DNA from: an uncultured Faecalibacterium sp. | GTDB taxonomy: Bacteria > Bacillota > Clostridia > Oscillospirales > Ruminococcaceae | Length of the DNA: 20,797 bases | Direction of reading: 5' to 3' | Assembly: GCA_934540955.1 (NCBI GenBank) | Contig: CAKTCY010000039.1 | Location: forward strand, 1 to 20,797 | Shown: positions 7,261 to 13,052 of the stretch, piece after piece | Layout of the letters: each line of letters opens with the position of its first letter | How positions within the stretch are numbered: the stretch's first letter is position 1 | The notes under the pieces: generated by a model | Database searches by the model: none | What the model was told of the DNA's origin: nothing | The model's input: only the letters and a program-made list of their open reading frames with translations | Program-made: the position numbers and the translations under genes

Positions 7261-7311
7261 GCAAAATAAAAAAGGGGCCTGCCCCGGCATTCCATGCCAA
7301 AGGCAGACCCC
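7261..7311 (-). terminator. Leader terminator before the ECF S subunit gene
   Basis: A 10-bp outer stem (7274-7283 with 7302-7311) capped by an inner GGCAT/ATGCC stem is followed on the minus strand by TTTTTTATTTT. It lies upstream of the ribosome site, so it would block the gene unless antiterminated. Confidence 0.8.
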
Positions 7312-7400
7312 TTCGTGGCGTCTGTTTCAAAAAAATATTGCTTGCTGGGGAAAGCGGCAGGCTGCTGCCCGCCCGTGTCCGGCTTCCTGCCGGAACGATG
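7261..7400 (-). promoter_or_regulatory. Structured leader, candidate riboswitch or attenuator for the ECF S subunit
   Basis: The leader RNA starts near 7400 and holds a CCGGC/GCCGG hairpin (7379-7393), then a GC hairpin with one bulged G (7354-7372). A CCCC-containing linker and a U-rich single strand follow, then a strong terminator at 7261-7311. The linker CCCC and the upstream GGCAG segments can pair with the 5' arm of the terminator, which would make an antiterminator. The layout is that of a transcriptional riboswitch. I looked for conserved cores of the TPP, FMN, cobalamin, THF, preQ1-I, ZTP and T-box classes and found none. preQ1-III was not excluded because I could not recall its consensus. 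Confidence 0.5.
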
Positions 7401-7406
7401 GTCAAA

Positions 7407-7435
7407 AGTATAACAAACCATTTTGCCCCTGTCAA
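7407..7435 (-). promoter_or_regulatory. Strong sigma-A promoter for the ECF S subunit
   Basis: Perfect TTGACA (7430-7435) and TATACT (7407-7412) on the minus strand have a 17-base spacer. The transcription start is predicted near 7400. Confidence 0.85.
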
Positions 7436-7521
7436 GCGGGGCGGGATGTCTGCAAAATAGACAAAAATCGGTCTTTTCGCAAAAAAATTTCCCCGGGGCT
7501 GTACATTTTGCTGGAAGAAGC

Positions 7522-7550
7522 TTGACCTTTTTGCATAGAACGGATAATAT
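7522..7550 (+). promoter_or_regulatory. Promoter of the transketolase operon
   Basis: TTGACC (7522-7527) and TAATAT (7545-7550) have a 17-base spacer. The 95-nt leader carries a CGGCAG/CTGCCG hairpin (7573-7578 with 7584-7589) inside an AGCGC/GCGCT clamp. It has no immediate T run, so it is not an obvious terminator. Confidence 0.6.
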
Positions 7551-7650
7551 AAAATCGAAAAAAAGCGCGCTGCGGCAGTCTGGCTGCCGGGGCGCTGACG
7601 AGAGGCTTTTTTGAGCGCATGAATTCTGAGGTTCATACGGGAGGACCATC

Positions 7651-8502
7651 ATGACAAATGCTGAAAAACTTACCCTGAAAAAGCACGCCTGCCACATCCG
7701 CATGGGCGTGATCGAAGGGACCCACAGTGCAGGCTGTGGCCATCCGGGCGGCAGTCTGAGCATCGCAGACGTGCTGTCTTATCTGTACTTTAAGGAACTG
7801 AACATCGACCCTGCCCAGCCCAGGATGGCGAGCCGCGACCGTCTGGTGCTGTCCAAGGGTCATGCCGCCCCGGCGCTGTACGCAGCGCTGGCAGAGCGGG
7901 GCTTCTTCCCGGTGGAAGAGCTCAAGACCCTGCGCAAGATCGGCAGCCGCCTGCAGGGCCACCCCAACATGAACAGCGTGCCCGGCGTGGATATGTCCAC
8001 CGGCAGTCTGGGTCAGGGCATCTCCGCCGCCTGCGGCATGGCACTGGGCGCAAAGCACGCCGGCTCTGCCGTGAACGTTTACGCCATTCTGGGCGACGGC
8101 GAGGTGGAAGAGGGCGAATGCTGGGAGGCCTTTATGTTTGCCGCCCACTACGGCCTTGCCAACCTGTGCGTGATGCTGGATCGCAACCATCTGCAGATCG
8201 ATGGCACCACCGAGACTGTCATGAACAGCGCCCCGCTGGAGGATAAGCTCCGCGCCTTCAACTTCAACGTGGTCACCATCAACGGCCACGACTTTGACCA
8301 GATCGAGAGCGCCGTGCAGGCCTTCCACGCCGAGACCGAAAAGCCCACCTGCATCATTCTGGATACGGTCAAGGGCACCGGCGTTTCCTATATGACCAAT
8401 GCCGTTGCATGGCACGGCAAGGGCCCCAACGATGAAGAGTATCAGGTGGCTATGAACGAGCTGAACGCCGCCTATGCCGCGCTGGAACAGGAGGAGAACT
8501 GA
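7651..8502 (+). CDS. Transketolase, N-terminal (thiamine-diphosphate binding) subunit
   Basis: First half of a split transketolase, 283 residues. Transketolase moves two-carbon units between sugar phosphates in the non-oxidative pentose phosphate pathway, using thiamine diphosphate and a divalent metal. Visible marks are GCGHPGGSLS with H31, RLVLSKGH at 64-71, TGSLGQG, the cofactor motif GDGEVEEGE at 148-156 and LDRNHLQIDG at 176-185. The start follows GGGAGGA at good spacing. The stop codon is one base before the start of the C-terminal subunit gene, so the two are translationally coupled and form one enzyme. Split transketolases are common in Clostridia and archaea. The remote alternative is another two-subunit thiamine-diphosphate synthase. 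Confidence 0.93.
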   Translation: MTNAEKLTLKKHACHIRMGVIEGTHSAGCGHPGGSLSIADVLSYLYFKELNIDPAQPRMASRDRLVLSKGHAAPALYAALAERGFFPVEELKTLRKIGSRLQGHPNMNSVPGVDMSTGSLGQGISAACGMALGAKHAGSAVNVYAILGDGEVEEGECWEAFMFAAHYGLANLCVMLDRNHLQIDGTTETVMNSAPLEDKLRAFNFNVVTINGHDFDQIESAVQAFHAETEKPTCIILDTVKGTGVSYMTNAVAWHGKGPNDEEYQVAMNELNAAYAALEQEEN

Positions 8503-8503
8503 G

Positions 8504-9451
8504 ATGGCAGACGTGAAAAAGATCGCGACCCGCGACAGCTACGGCAACACCCTGAAGGAGCTGGCCGCGGAAGGCCACGATGATCTGGTGGTGCTGGACG
8601 CCGATCTGGCCGCCGCTACCAAGACCGGCATGTTCCAGAAGGCATACCCGGACCGTCACTTTGACTGCGGCATCGCCGAGGGCAACATGGTAGGCGTGGC
8701 CGCAGGTCTGGCCGCTATGGGCTATGTGCCCTTTGTTTCCAGCTTTGCCATGTTCGCAGCCGGCCGCGCCTTCGAGCAGGTGCGCAACTCTGTGGGCTAC
8801 CCCCACCTGAACGTGAAGATCGGCGCTACCCACGGCGGCATCTCCGTGGGCGAGGACGGCGCTTCCCACCAGTGCTGCGAGGACTTTGCCCTGATGCGCA
8901 GCATCCCCGGCATGACCGTCATCTGCCCCGCCGATGATATCGAGGCACGCGCCGCTGTGCGCGCCGCCTACGCCATGGAGGGCCCCGTCTATCTGCGCTT
9001 CGGCCGTCTGGCTGTGCCCGTGTTCCACGATGAGGCCAACTACCACTTTGAGCTGGGCAAGGGCGAGCAGCTGACCGAGGGCAACGATATTGCCATCATC
9101 GCCACCGGCCTGATGGTCAACGAAGCCCGCATGGCTGCCGAGCAGCTGGCCGCCGAGGGCATCCACGCCCGGGTCATCAACATCCACACCATCAAGCCTC
9201 TGGACGAGGAGATCGTCATCAAGGCTGCCAAGGAGTGCGGCAAGGTCATCACCGCCGAGGAGCACAACGTCATCGGTGGTCTGGGCGAGGCCGTCTGCGC
9301 CGTCCTGAGCGAGAAGCTGCCCACCCCCGTGCGCCGCGTAGGTGTGCAGGACGTGTTCGGCTGCTCCGGCCCCGCATGGGACCTGCTGAAGAAGTACGGT
9401 CTGGACGCTGCCACCATCTGCAAGACTGCCCACGAGATGCTGGGCAAGTAA
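8504..9451 (+). CDS. Transketolase, C-terminal (pyrimidine-binding) subunit
   Basis: Second half of the split enzyme, 315 residues. The pyrimidine-binding domain is at the front, with FDCGIAEGNMVGVAAGLA at 53-70; E59 is the glutamate that activates thiamine diphosphate. The transketolase C-terminal domain follows (IIATGLMVNEARMAAEQLA; VINIHTIKPLDEE). The ATG at 8504 begins right after the stop of the preceding gene, behind AGGAGGAG. An in-frame methionine at 8474, inside the upstream gene, would give a non-homologous extension. The operon ends in a strong hairpin terminator 20 bases later. Confidence 0.93.
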   Translation: MADVKKIATRDSYGNTLKELAAEGHDDLVVLDADLAAATKTGMFQKAYPDRHFDCGIAEGNMVGVAAGLAAMGYVPFVSSFAMFAAGRAFEQVRNSVGYPHLNVKIGATHGGISVGEDGASHQCCEDFALMRSIPGMTVICPADDIEARAAVRAAYAMEGPVYLRFGRLAVPVFHDEANYHFELGKGEQLTEGNDIAIIATGLMVNEARMAAEQLAAEGIHARVINIHTIKPLDEEIVIKAAKECGKVITAEEHNVIGGLGEAVCAVLSEKLPTPVRRVGVQDVFGCSGPAWDLLKKYGLDAATICKTAHEMLGK

Positions 9452-9469
9452 ATCTTTCTTCATCATACA

Positions 9470-9505
9470 AAAAAGCGCGTGAATCGTTGTATTCACGCGC
9501 TTTTT
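9470..9505 (+). terminator. Intrinsic terminator of the transketolase operon
   Basis: A perfect 15-bp stem, AAAAAGCGCGTGAAT (9470-9484) with its complement at 9491-9505, ends in a TTTTT tract. It is symmetric and could stop transcription from both sides. The promoter of the toxin gene is embedded in its right half. Confidence 0.9.
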
Positions 9506-9515
9506 GTGTTACAAT
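9487..9515 (+). promoter_or_regulatory. Predicted promoter of the small toxin-like gene
   Basis: TTGTAT (9487-9492) and TACAAT (9510-9515) have a 17-base spacer, with the -35 box in the loop of the preceding terminator. The start near 9522 gives a leader of about 165 nt, unusually long for a 47-codon gene but typical of type I toxin mRNAs. Confidence 0.55.
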
Positions 9516-9647
9516 AAAACCGCTGCCGAAAGGCAGTGAACAGGTGCTGTGTCGAAAACGCAGGCGGCTGCCTTTGCTGCATGAATTTGTTCCACAAAAC
9601 TTATGGAACGAACGGAATGCCGGGGGCAGGCTTATGATTGTAGTCGA

Positions 9648-9678
9648 CCCCTTACTCGCGGCATAACGAGAAAGGGGG
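9648..9678 (+). promoter_or_regulatory. Hairpin that hides the ribosome site of the toxin-like gene
   Basis: CCCCTT (9648-9653) pairs with AAGGGG (9672-9677). After an A-A mismatch, CTCG (9655-9658) pairs with CGAG (9667-9670) around an 8-nt loop. The paired AAAGGGGG is the only ribosome site of the gene, eight bases before its ATG, so translation of the full-length mRNA should be weak. Another hairpin, GTTCC/GGAAC, lies upstream at about 9589-9608. Confidence 0.6.
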
Positions 9679-9686
9679 AACGTCAA

Positions 9687-9830
9687 ATGACATCGTCTGA
9701 ACTGATACTGCTGCTGACATTTCTGTCAGCGGCGGCTGCGCTGATCGTCAGTGTGGTGCAAGCCACATTTGATATCGCGTGGAAGATTTCTCACGATAGA
9801 GCATGGGATGACAACAAGAAAAGCAAGTAA
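9687..9830 (+). CDS. Small hydrophobic peptide, probable type I toxin (holin-like)
   Basis: A 47-residue peptide: a short polar start (MTSSE), one membrane helix at about residues 5-27 rich in Leu, Ala and Val, then a charged amphipathic tail ending DDNKKSK. This is the shape of the small holin-like or TxpA/Fst-like toxins that act in the cytoplasmic membrane. The ATG is eight bases after AAAGGGGG. The call rests mostly on context: a long structured leader, a ribosome site locked in a hairpin, and a convergent RNA from a consensus promoter overlapping the 3' end of the gene. An in-frame start upstream at 9603 lacks a ribosome site. No homologue was checked, so a regulatory small membrane protein is the main alternative. 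Confidence 0.7.
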   Translation: MTSSELILLLTFLSAAAALIVSVVQATFDIAWKISHDRAWDDNKKSK

Positions 9831-9930
9831 CCGCCATTGCTTCCCCAAGCCAACGATTACTTGCTTTCTTACTTATAGGAACGGGTGATTGCCGGTAACG
9901 GGCAGCCGTTTGCCGACCAGCACCTTTTCT
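9812..9930 (-). ncRNA. Predicted antisense RNA antitoxin
   Basis: A perfect minus-strand promoter (9937-9964) would start an RNA near 9930. It would end at a hairpin made of AAAGCAAGTAA and its complement (11 bp, 9820-9830 with 9857-9867), followed by a T-rich tract. The RNA of about 115-120 nt contains no open frame of note. It is complementary to the last 20 or so bases of the toxin gene and all of its 3' untranslated region. Overlap at the 3' ends is the geometry of TxpA/RatA-type loci. The segment 9884-9924 folds into a long stem-loop on either strand and could be where the two RNAs first pair. Confidence 0.65.
9884..9930 (+). terminator. Terminator of the toxin-like mRNA
   Basis: GGTG (9884-9887) and CACC (9921-9924) close an extended imperfect stem with a bulged base and a GCAG tip, followed by TTTTCT. 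On the minus strand the same sequence forms the 5' stem-loop of the antisense RNA. Confidence 0.55.
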
Positions 9931-9936
9931 ATCCCC

Positions 9937-9964
9937 ATTATAGCGTATCTGCGGGAATTGTCAA
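9937..9964 (-). promoter_or_regulatory. Consensus promoter of the antisense RNA
   Basis: On the minus strand TTGACA (9959-9964) and TATAAT (9937-9942), both perfect, are separated by 16 bases. It is the best promoter match in the window and no protein gene follows it, so its product is an RNA running into the toxin-like gene. Confidence 0.85.
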
Positions 9965-9998
9965 GCCGGGGACGCCTTTCGCCCGGCGGTATTTTTTT
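9965..9998 (+). terminator. Second terminator-like hairpin before trxA
   Basis: GCCGGG (9965-9970) and CCCGGC (9982-9987) form a stem followed by GGTATTTTTTT. It insulates trxA from upstream plus-strand transcription and touches the -35 box of the antisense promoter. Confidence 0.6.
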
Positions 9999-10005
9999 GC
10001 CCCTG

Positions 10006-10048
10006 CGTGACCCGGTCACGGAAAAGCGGGCGGCGTATGGGGTATACT
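10006..10048 (+). promoter_or_regulatory. Candidate trxA control region: palindrome plus -10 box
   Basis: TATACT at 10043-10048 is a good -10 box, but no convincing -35 box lies 17 bases upstream (GGAAAA). The near-perfect palindrome CGTGACCCGGTCACG (10006-10020) lies just upstream, where an activator could compensate for the missing -35. The binding protein is unknown. Confidence 0.4.
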
Positions 10049-10092
10049 GATGCTGTCAGTAAAACACAACACCCATTCAGGAGGGAAAAAAT

Positions 10093-10401
10093 ATGGCAGT
10101 CATCAACATTACCAAGGAAAACTTTGCACAGGAGGTGCTCCACAGCGAAAAGCCCGTTCTGCTGGACTTCTGGGCCAGCTGGTGCGGCCCCTGCCGGATG
10201 CTGAGCCCCGTGGTGGACGAGGTAGCCGAGGAGCGCACCGATGTAAAGGTGGGCAAGGTGAACGTGGACGAGCAGCCGGACTTGGCGGCGCAGTTCGGGG
10301 TGATGAGCATCCCCACCCTGCTGGTGTTCGAGCAGGGCAAGCTGGTGCGTCAGGCCGTGGGCGCCCGCCCCAAGGCCGGTGTGCTGGAGCTGCTGGGCTG
10401 A
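10093..10401 (+). CDS. trxA: Thioredoxin
   Basis: Small cytoplasmic disulfide reductase of 102 residues, normal length. It has the active site WCGPC at 30-34 inside DFWASWCGPCRMLSP, and the cis-proline in MSIPTLLVF (P74). The start follows AGGAGG eight bases upstream. It is monocistronic, facing pckA across a shared terminator. No thioredoxin reductase gene is adjacent. The weak -35 and the palindrome before it suggest regulated rather than constitutive expression. Confidence 0.95.
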   Translation: MAVINITKENFAQEVLHSEKPVLLDFWASWCGPCRMLSPVVDEVAEERTDVKVGKVNVDEQPDLAAQFGVMSIPTLLVFEQGKLVRQAVGARPKAGVLELLG

Positions 10402-10420
10402 AGGATTCCGTAACAACAAA

Positions 10421-10470
10421 GCGCCCGCCCGATGGTTTGAGCAAAAACCACGGGGCGGGCGCTTATTTTA
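10421..10470 (+). terminator. Bidirectional terminator between trxA and pckA
   Basis: GCGCCCGCCC (10421-10430) and GGGCGGGCGC (10453-10462) form a 10-bp stem with an inner TGGTTT/AAACCA pairing. TTATTTTAT follows on the plus strand and TTTGTTGTT on the minus strand. It lies between two convergent stop codons. Confidence 0.85.
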
Positions 10471-10503
10471 TATGGAGTTCAGAAGAAAAATGCGGGTTTC
10501 AGC

Positions 10504-12108
10504 TTACAGCTGGGGGCCTGCGGAGACCAGAGCCTTGCCGTGCTCGTTGCCCTCGTACTTGGCGAAGTTCTTCACGAAGCGGCCAGCCAGATCCTTTGCC
10601 TTCTCTTCCCACTGAGCGGCATCTGCGTAGGTGTCGCGGGGGTCGAGGATGGCGGGGTCAACACCGGGCAGAGCGGTGGGGACCTCAAAGTCGAAGTAGG
10701 GGATCTTCTTGGTGGGAGCCTCGTTGATGGCACCGCTCAGGATGGCGTCGATGATACCGCGGGTATCCTTGATGGAGATGCGCTTGCCGGTGCCGTTCCA
10801 GCCGGTGTTGACCAGATAAGCCTTTGCGCCGCTGGCCTTCATCTTCTTGACCAGCTCCTCAGCGTACTTGGTGGGGTGCAGCTCCAGGAAAGCCTGACCG
10901 AAGCAAGCGGAGAAGGTGGGGGTGGGCTCGGTGATGCCGCGCTCGGTGCCTGCCAGCTTTGCGGTAAAGCCGGACAGGAAGTAATACTGGGTCTGCTCCG
11001 GGGTCAGGATGGAGACCGGGGGCAGAACGCCGAAGGCGTCAGCAGACAGGAAGATCACGTTCTTTGCTGCGGGAGCAGAAGAAACGGGACGCACGATGTT
11101 CTGGATGTGGTTGATGGGGTAGGACACACGGGTGTTCTCGGTGACAGACTTGTCAGCGAAGTCGATGTGGCCCTCGGCATCCAGAGTGACGTTCTCCAGC
11201 AGAGCGTTGCGCTTGATGGCGTTGTAGATATCGGGCTCGGAGTCCTTATCCAGGTTGATGACCTTAGCATAGCAGCCGCCCTCGAAGTTGAACACGCCGT
11301 TGTCGTCCCAGCCGTGCTCGTCGTCGCCGATCAGCAGACGCTTGGGATCGGTGGACAGGGTGGTCTTGCCGGTGCCGGACAGGCCGAAGAAGATGGCGGT
11401 ATTCTCGCCGTTCATATCGGTGTTGGCAGAGCAGTGCATGGAGGCCATGCCCTTCAGCGGCAGGAAGTAGTTCATCATGGAGAACATACCCTTCTTCATC
11501 TCGCCGCCGTACCAGGTGTTGACGATGACCTGCTCCTTGCTGGTGATGTTGAACAGCACAGCAGTCTCAGAGTTCAGGCCCAGCTCCTTGTAGTTCTCGA
11601 CCTTAGCCTTGGAAGCGTTGTAAACAACGAAATCGGGCTCGAAGCTCTCCAGCTCCTCAGCGGTGGGCTTGATGAACATATTGGTGACAAAGTGTGCCTG
11701 CCATGCAACTTCCATAACAAAGCGGATAGCCATGCGGGTGTCCTTGTTGGCGCCGCAGAAAGCATCCACGACGTACAGGCGCTTGTTGGACAGCTCCTTC
11801 TGAGCGATCTCCTTGACAGCCTTCCAAGCCTCCTGAGAAGCGGGGTGGTTGTCGTTCTTGTACTCATCGCTGGTCCACCACACGGTGTCCTTGGAGTTCT
11901 CGTCCATCACGATGAACTTATCCTTGGGAGAACGGCCGGTGTAGATGCCGGTCATCACGTTCACAGCACCCAGCTCGCTGACCTGACCCTTCTCGTAGCC
12001 TTCCAGCTCGGGCTTGGTCTCCTCGGCGAACAGCTGCTCGTAGGAGGGGTTGTGCACGACTTCAGTCGTGCCGGTAATGCCATACTTGGTAAGATCCAAC
12101 TTTGCCAT
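10504..12108 (-). CDS. pckA: Phosphoenolpyruvate carboxykinase (ATP)
   Basis: Cytoplasmic enzyme interconverting oxaloacetate + ATP and phosphoenolpyruvate + CO2 + ADP. It acts in gluconeogenesis or, in fermenting gut anaerobes, often in CO2 fixation toward oxaloacetate. The protein is 534 residues, the usual length. Visible motifs are TGRSPKDKF at 57-65, the [10 protein letters not shown] metal/substrate segment at 200-209, the P-loop [11 protein letters not shown] at 242-252 and the kinase-2 loop IGDDEHGW at 260-267. The P-loop form and length place it in the ATP-dependent family, not the GTP one. The start follows AGAGG nine bases upstream. It is transcribed alone from a promoter about 130 bases upstream. 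Confidence 0.98.
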   Translation of the reverse strand: MAKLDLTKYGITGTTEVVHNPSYEQLFAEETKPELEGYEKGQVSELGAVNVMTGIYTGRSPKDKFIVMDENSKDTVWWTSDEYKNDNHPASQEAWKAVKEIAQKELSNKRLYVVDAFCGANKDTRMAIRFVMEVAWQAHFVTNMFIKPTAEELESFEPDFVVYNASKAKVENYKELGLNSETAVLFNITSKEQVIVNTWYGGEMKKGMFSMMNYFLPLKGMASMHCSANTDMNGENTAIFFGLSGTGKTTLSTDPKRLLIGDDEHGWDDNGVFNFEGGCYAKVINLDKDSEPDIYNAIKRNALLENVTLDAEGHIDFADKSVTENTRVSYPINHIQNIVRPVSSAPAAKNVIFLSADAFGVLPPVSILTPEQTQYYFLSGFTAKLAGTERGITEPTPTFSACFGQAFLELHPTKYAEELVKKMKASGAKAYLVNTGWNGTGKRISIKDTRGIIDAILSGAINEAPTKKIPYFDFEVPTALPGVDPAILDPRDTYADAAQWEEKAKDLAGRFVKNFAKYEGNEHGKALVSAGPQL

Positions 12109-12236
12109 ATTTGCGTACCTCTACTTTCGTTTGATCCTTACATAACTCTGTGTAGGAGATGCAGCGCCATTTATGGTACGGACACCGCATAAGGGAGACA
12201 GCACAGAACGATGCAATGCAAATTCTCCTGTCTATC

Positions 12237-12264
12237 ATTATACACAAAAGCTTTCCAAAAGCAA
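12237..12264 (-). promoter_or_regulatory. Promoter of pckA
   Basis: On the minus strand TTGCTT (12259-12264) and a perfect TATAAT (12237-12242) have a 16-base spacer. The start near 12230 gives a leader of about 120 nt. No known riboswitch was recognised in the leader. Confidence 0.65.
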
Positions 12265-12565
12265 TAAATGGAAGGTTCTGTTTGCAAAAAAGAAACAAAT
12301 TTCATAAACAAGCTTTCCCGCATAAAGTAATTTCACGAAGCCTTGCAGGGACACAGACCATGAAAAATAAGGCGGGACGGGAGAATACCGACATTTTGAT
12401 AAAACTTTGACAAGCAGGGATACATGGAAAAACAGGTCACTTGGGGCAGCTTTGCCCCGGCGCAGGGCAAGGCTGCCACGGCGGTCGGCGTGCATCCGGG
12501 GCTGCCGGTGGAAACGCTGCAAAGCCGGGGCACAAAAGTTTTTTGAAAAAATCTGAAATTATGTG
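12265..12565. other. Gap between pckA promoter and tRNA promoter
   Basis: The left part (12265-12420) is AT-rich and shows no gene or repeat. The right part (12421-12546) is GC-rich and open in one frame (the weak 40-codon candidate listed separately). It includes a GGGGCA/TGCCCC hairpin near 12444-12459. Nothing else is supported. Confidence 0.4.
12424..12546 (+). CDS. Possible 40-codon peptide gene (weak)
   Basis: The open frame encodes MEKQVTWGSFAPAQGK...LQSRGTKVF, with GC-rich third positions like the flanking genes. It ends just before the tRNA promoter. The only ribosome site is a weak GCAGGGA close to the ATG and no clear promoter precedes it. It may be a gene remnant or chance. I recognise no family. 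Confidence 0.2.
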   Translation: MEKQVTWGSFAPAQGKAATAVGVHPGLPVETLQSRGTKVF

Positions 12566-12594
12566 TTGACAAAGGGCACCCGGTATGCTAAAAT
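12566..12594 (+). promoter_or_regulatory. Promoter of the tRNA operon
   Basis: Perfect TTGACA (12566-12571) and TAAAAT (12589-12594) with a 17-base spacer lie about 35 bases upstream of tRNA-Glu. Confidence 0.8.
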
Positions 12595-12636
12595 AACCAA
12601 GTCGGGTGCGAACACCTGATGCGAAAATGGTCGTAT

Positions 12637-12711
12637 GGCCCGTTGGTCAAGCGGTTAAGACAGAGGCCTCTCACGCCTTTAACATCGGTTCGATTCCGGT
12701 ACGGGTCACCA
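12637..12711 (+). tRNA. tRNA-Glu (anticodon CTC)
   Basis: The acceptor arm GGCCCGT pairs with ACGGGTC (one G-U). The D arm GTC/GAC and anticodon stem GAGGC/GCCTT (one G-U) hold a 7-nt loop with CTC at 12670-12672. A T arm with TTCGATT follows, and the terminal ACCA is encoded. The anticodon reads GAG, the favoured glutamate codon in this GC-rich sequence. Confidence 0.95.
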
Positions 12712-12752
12712 TTTTATAGTAGTAAAACGGCTGTGTGCCGTTTTATATAGAT

Positions 12753-12829
12753 GCCTCTTTAGCTCAGTCGGTTAGAGCACCTGACTGTTAATCAGGGTGT
12801 CGCCTGTTCGAGTCAGGCAAGAGGCGCCA
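12753..12829 (+). tRNA. tRNA-Asn (anticodon GTT)
   Basis: The acceptor GCCTCTT pairs with AAGAGGC. The anticodon stem CCTGA/TCAGG holds the loop CTGTTAA, with GTT at 12787-12789. The T loop is TTCGAGT, the discriminator is G and CCA is encoded. It lies 41 bases after tRNA-Glu and is probably cotranscribed with it. Confidence 0.96.
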
Positions 12830-12831
12830 GC

Positions 12832-12865
12832 AAAGCGATGGAAATTTTCCATCGCTTTTTTCTTT
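12832..12865 (+). terminator. Terminator of the tRNA operon
   Basis: AAAGCGATGGAAA (12832-12844) and its complement (12846-12858) form a strong hairpin followed by TTTTTTCTTTTT, directly after tRNA-Asn. Confidence 0.9.
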
Positions 12866-12879
12866 TTCCGGCAGTCTTG

Positions 12880-12908
12880 TTGACAGCACCGCCCCGGGGG
12901 GCTATACT
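12880..12908 (+). promoter_or_regulatory. Promoter of trpS
   Basis: Perfect TTGACA (12880-12885) and TATACT (12903-12908) have a 17-base spacer. The 140-nt leader contains repeat copy 4. No T-box (AGGGTGG...) or other tRNA-sensing element was found. Confidence 0.8.
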
Positions 12909-12978
12909 TAGCATTATAATAAAGAATACGGAAAAACCTCCTTCCGGCAGGGTCAGACGCCTTGCCGTACTGCCAAAG

Positions 12979-13031
12979 GCTCCCTCCCCGAGGGAGCTGG
13001 CTGCGAACAAGGTGAGCAGCCTGAGGGAGTT
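12979..13031 (+). repeat. Small palindromic intergenic repeat, copy 4 (variant)
   Basis: Hairpin GCTCCCTC/GAGGGAGC (12979-12997), then TGGCTGCGAACAAGGTGAGCA, then GCCTGAGGGAGTTT. It has CCCTC where copies 1-3 have CCCCC, and the closing GAGGGAG changes to match, so the ends still complement each other. It sits in the transcribed leader of trpS. Confidence 0.75.
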
Positions 13032-13052
13032 TCCTGTCAAAAGGAGAACATC

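Noticed and set aside
10540..12192. 550-codon plus-strand frame opposite pckA
   Set aside because: Antisense shadow of PEP carboxykinase with no start signal or recognisable domain.
12909..13052. T-box riboswitch in the trpS leader
   Set aside because: There is no AGGGTGG-type T-box sequence and no antiterminator/terminator pair; the structure there is the dispersed repeat.
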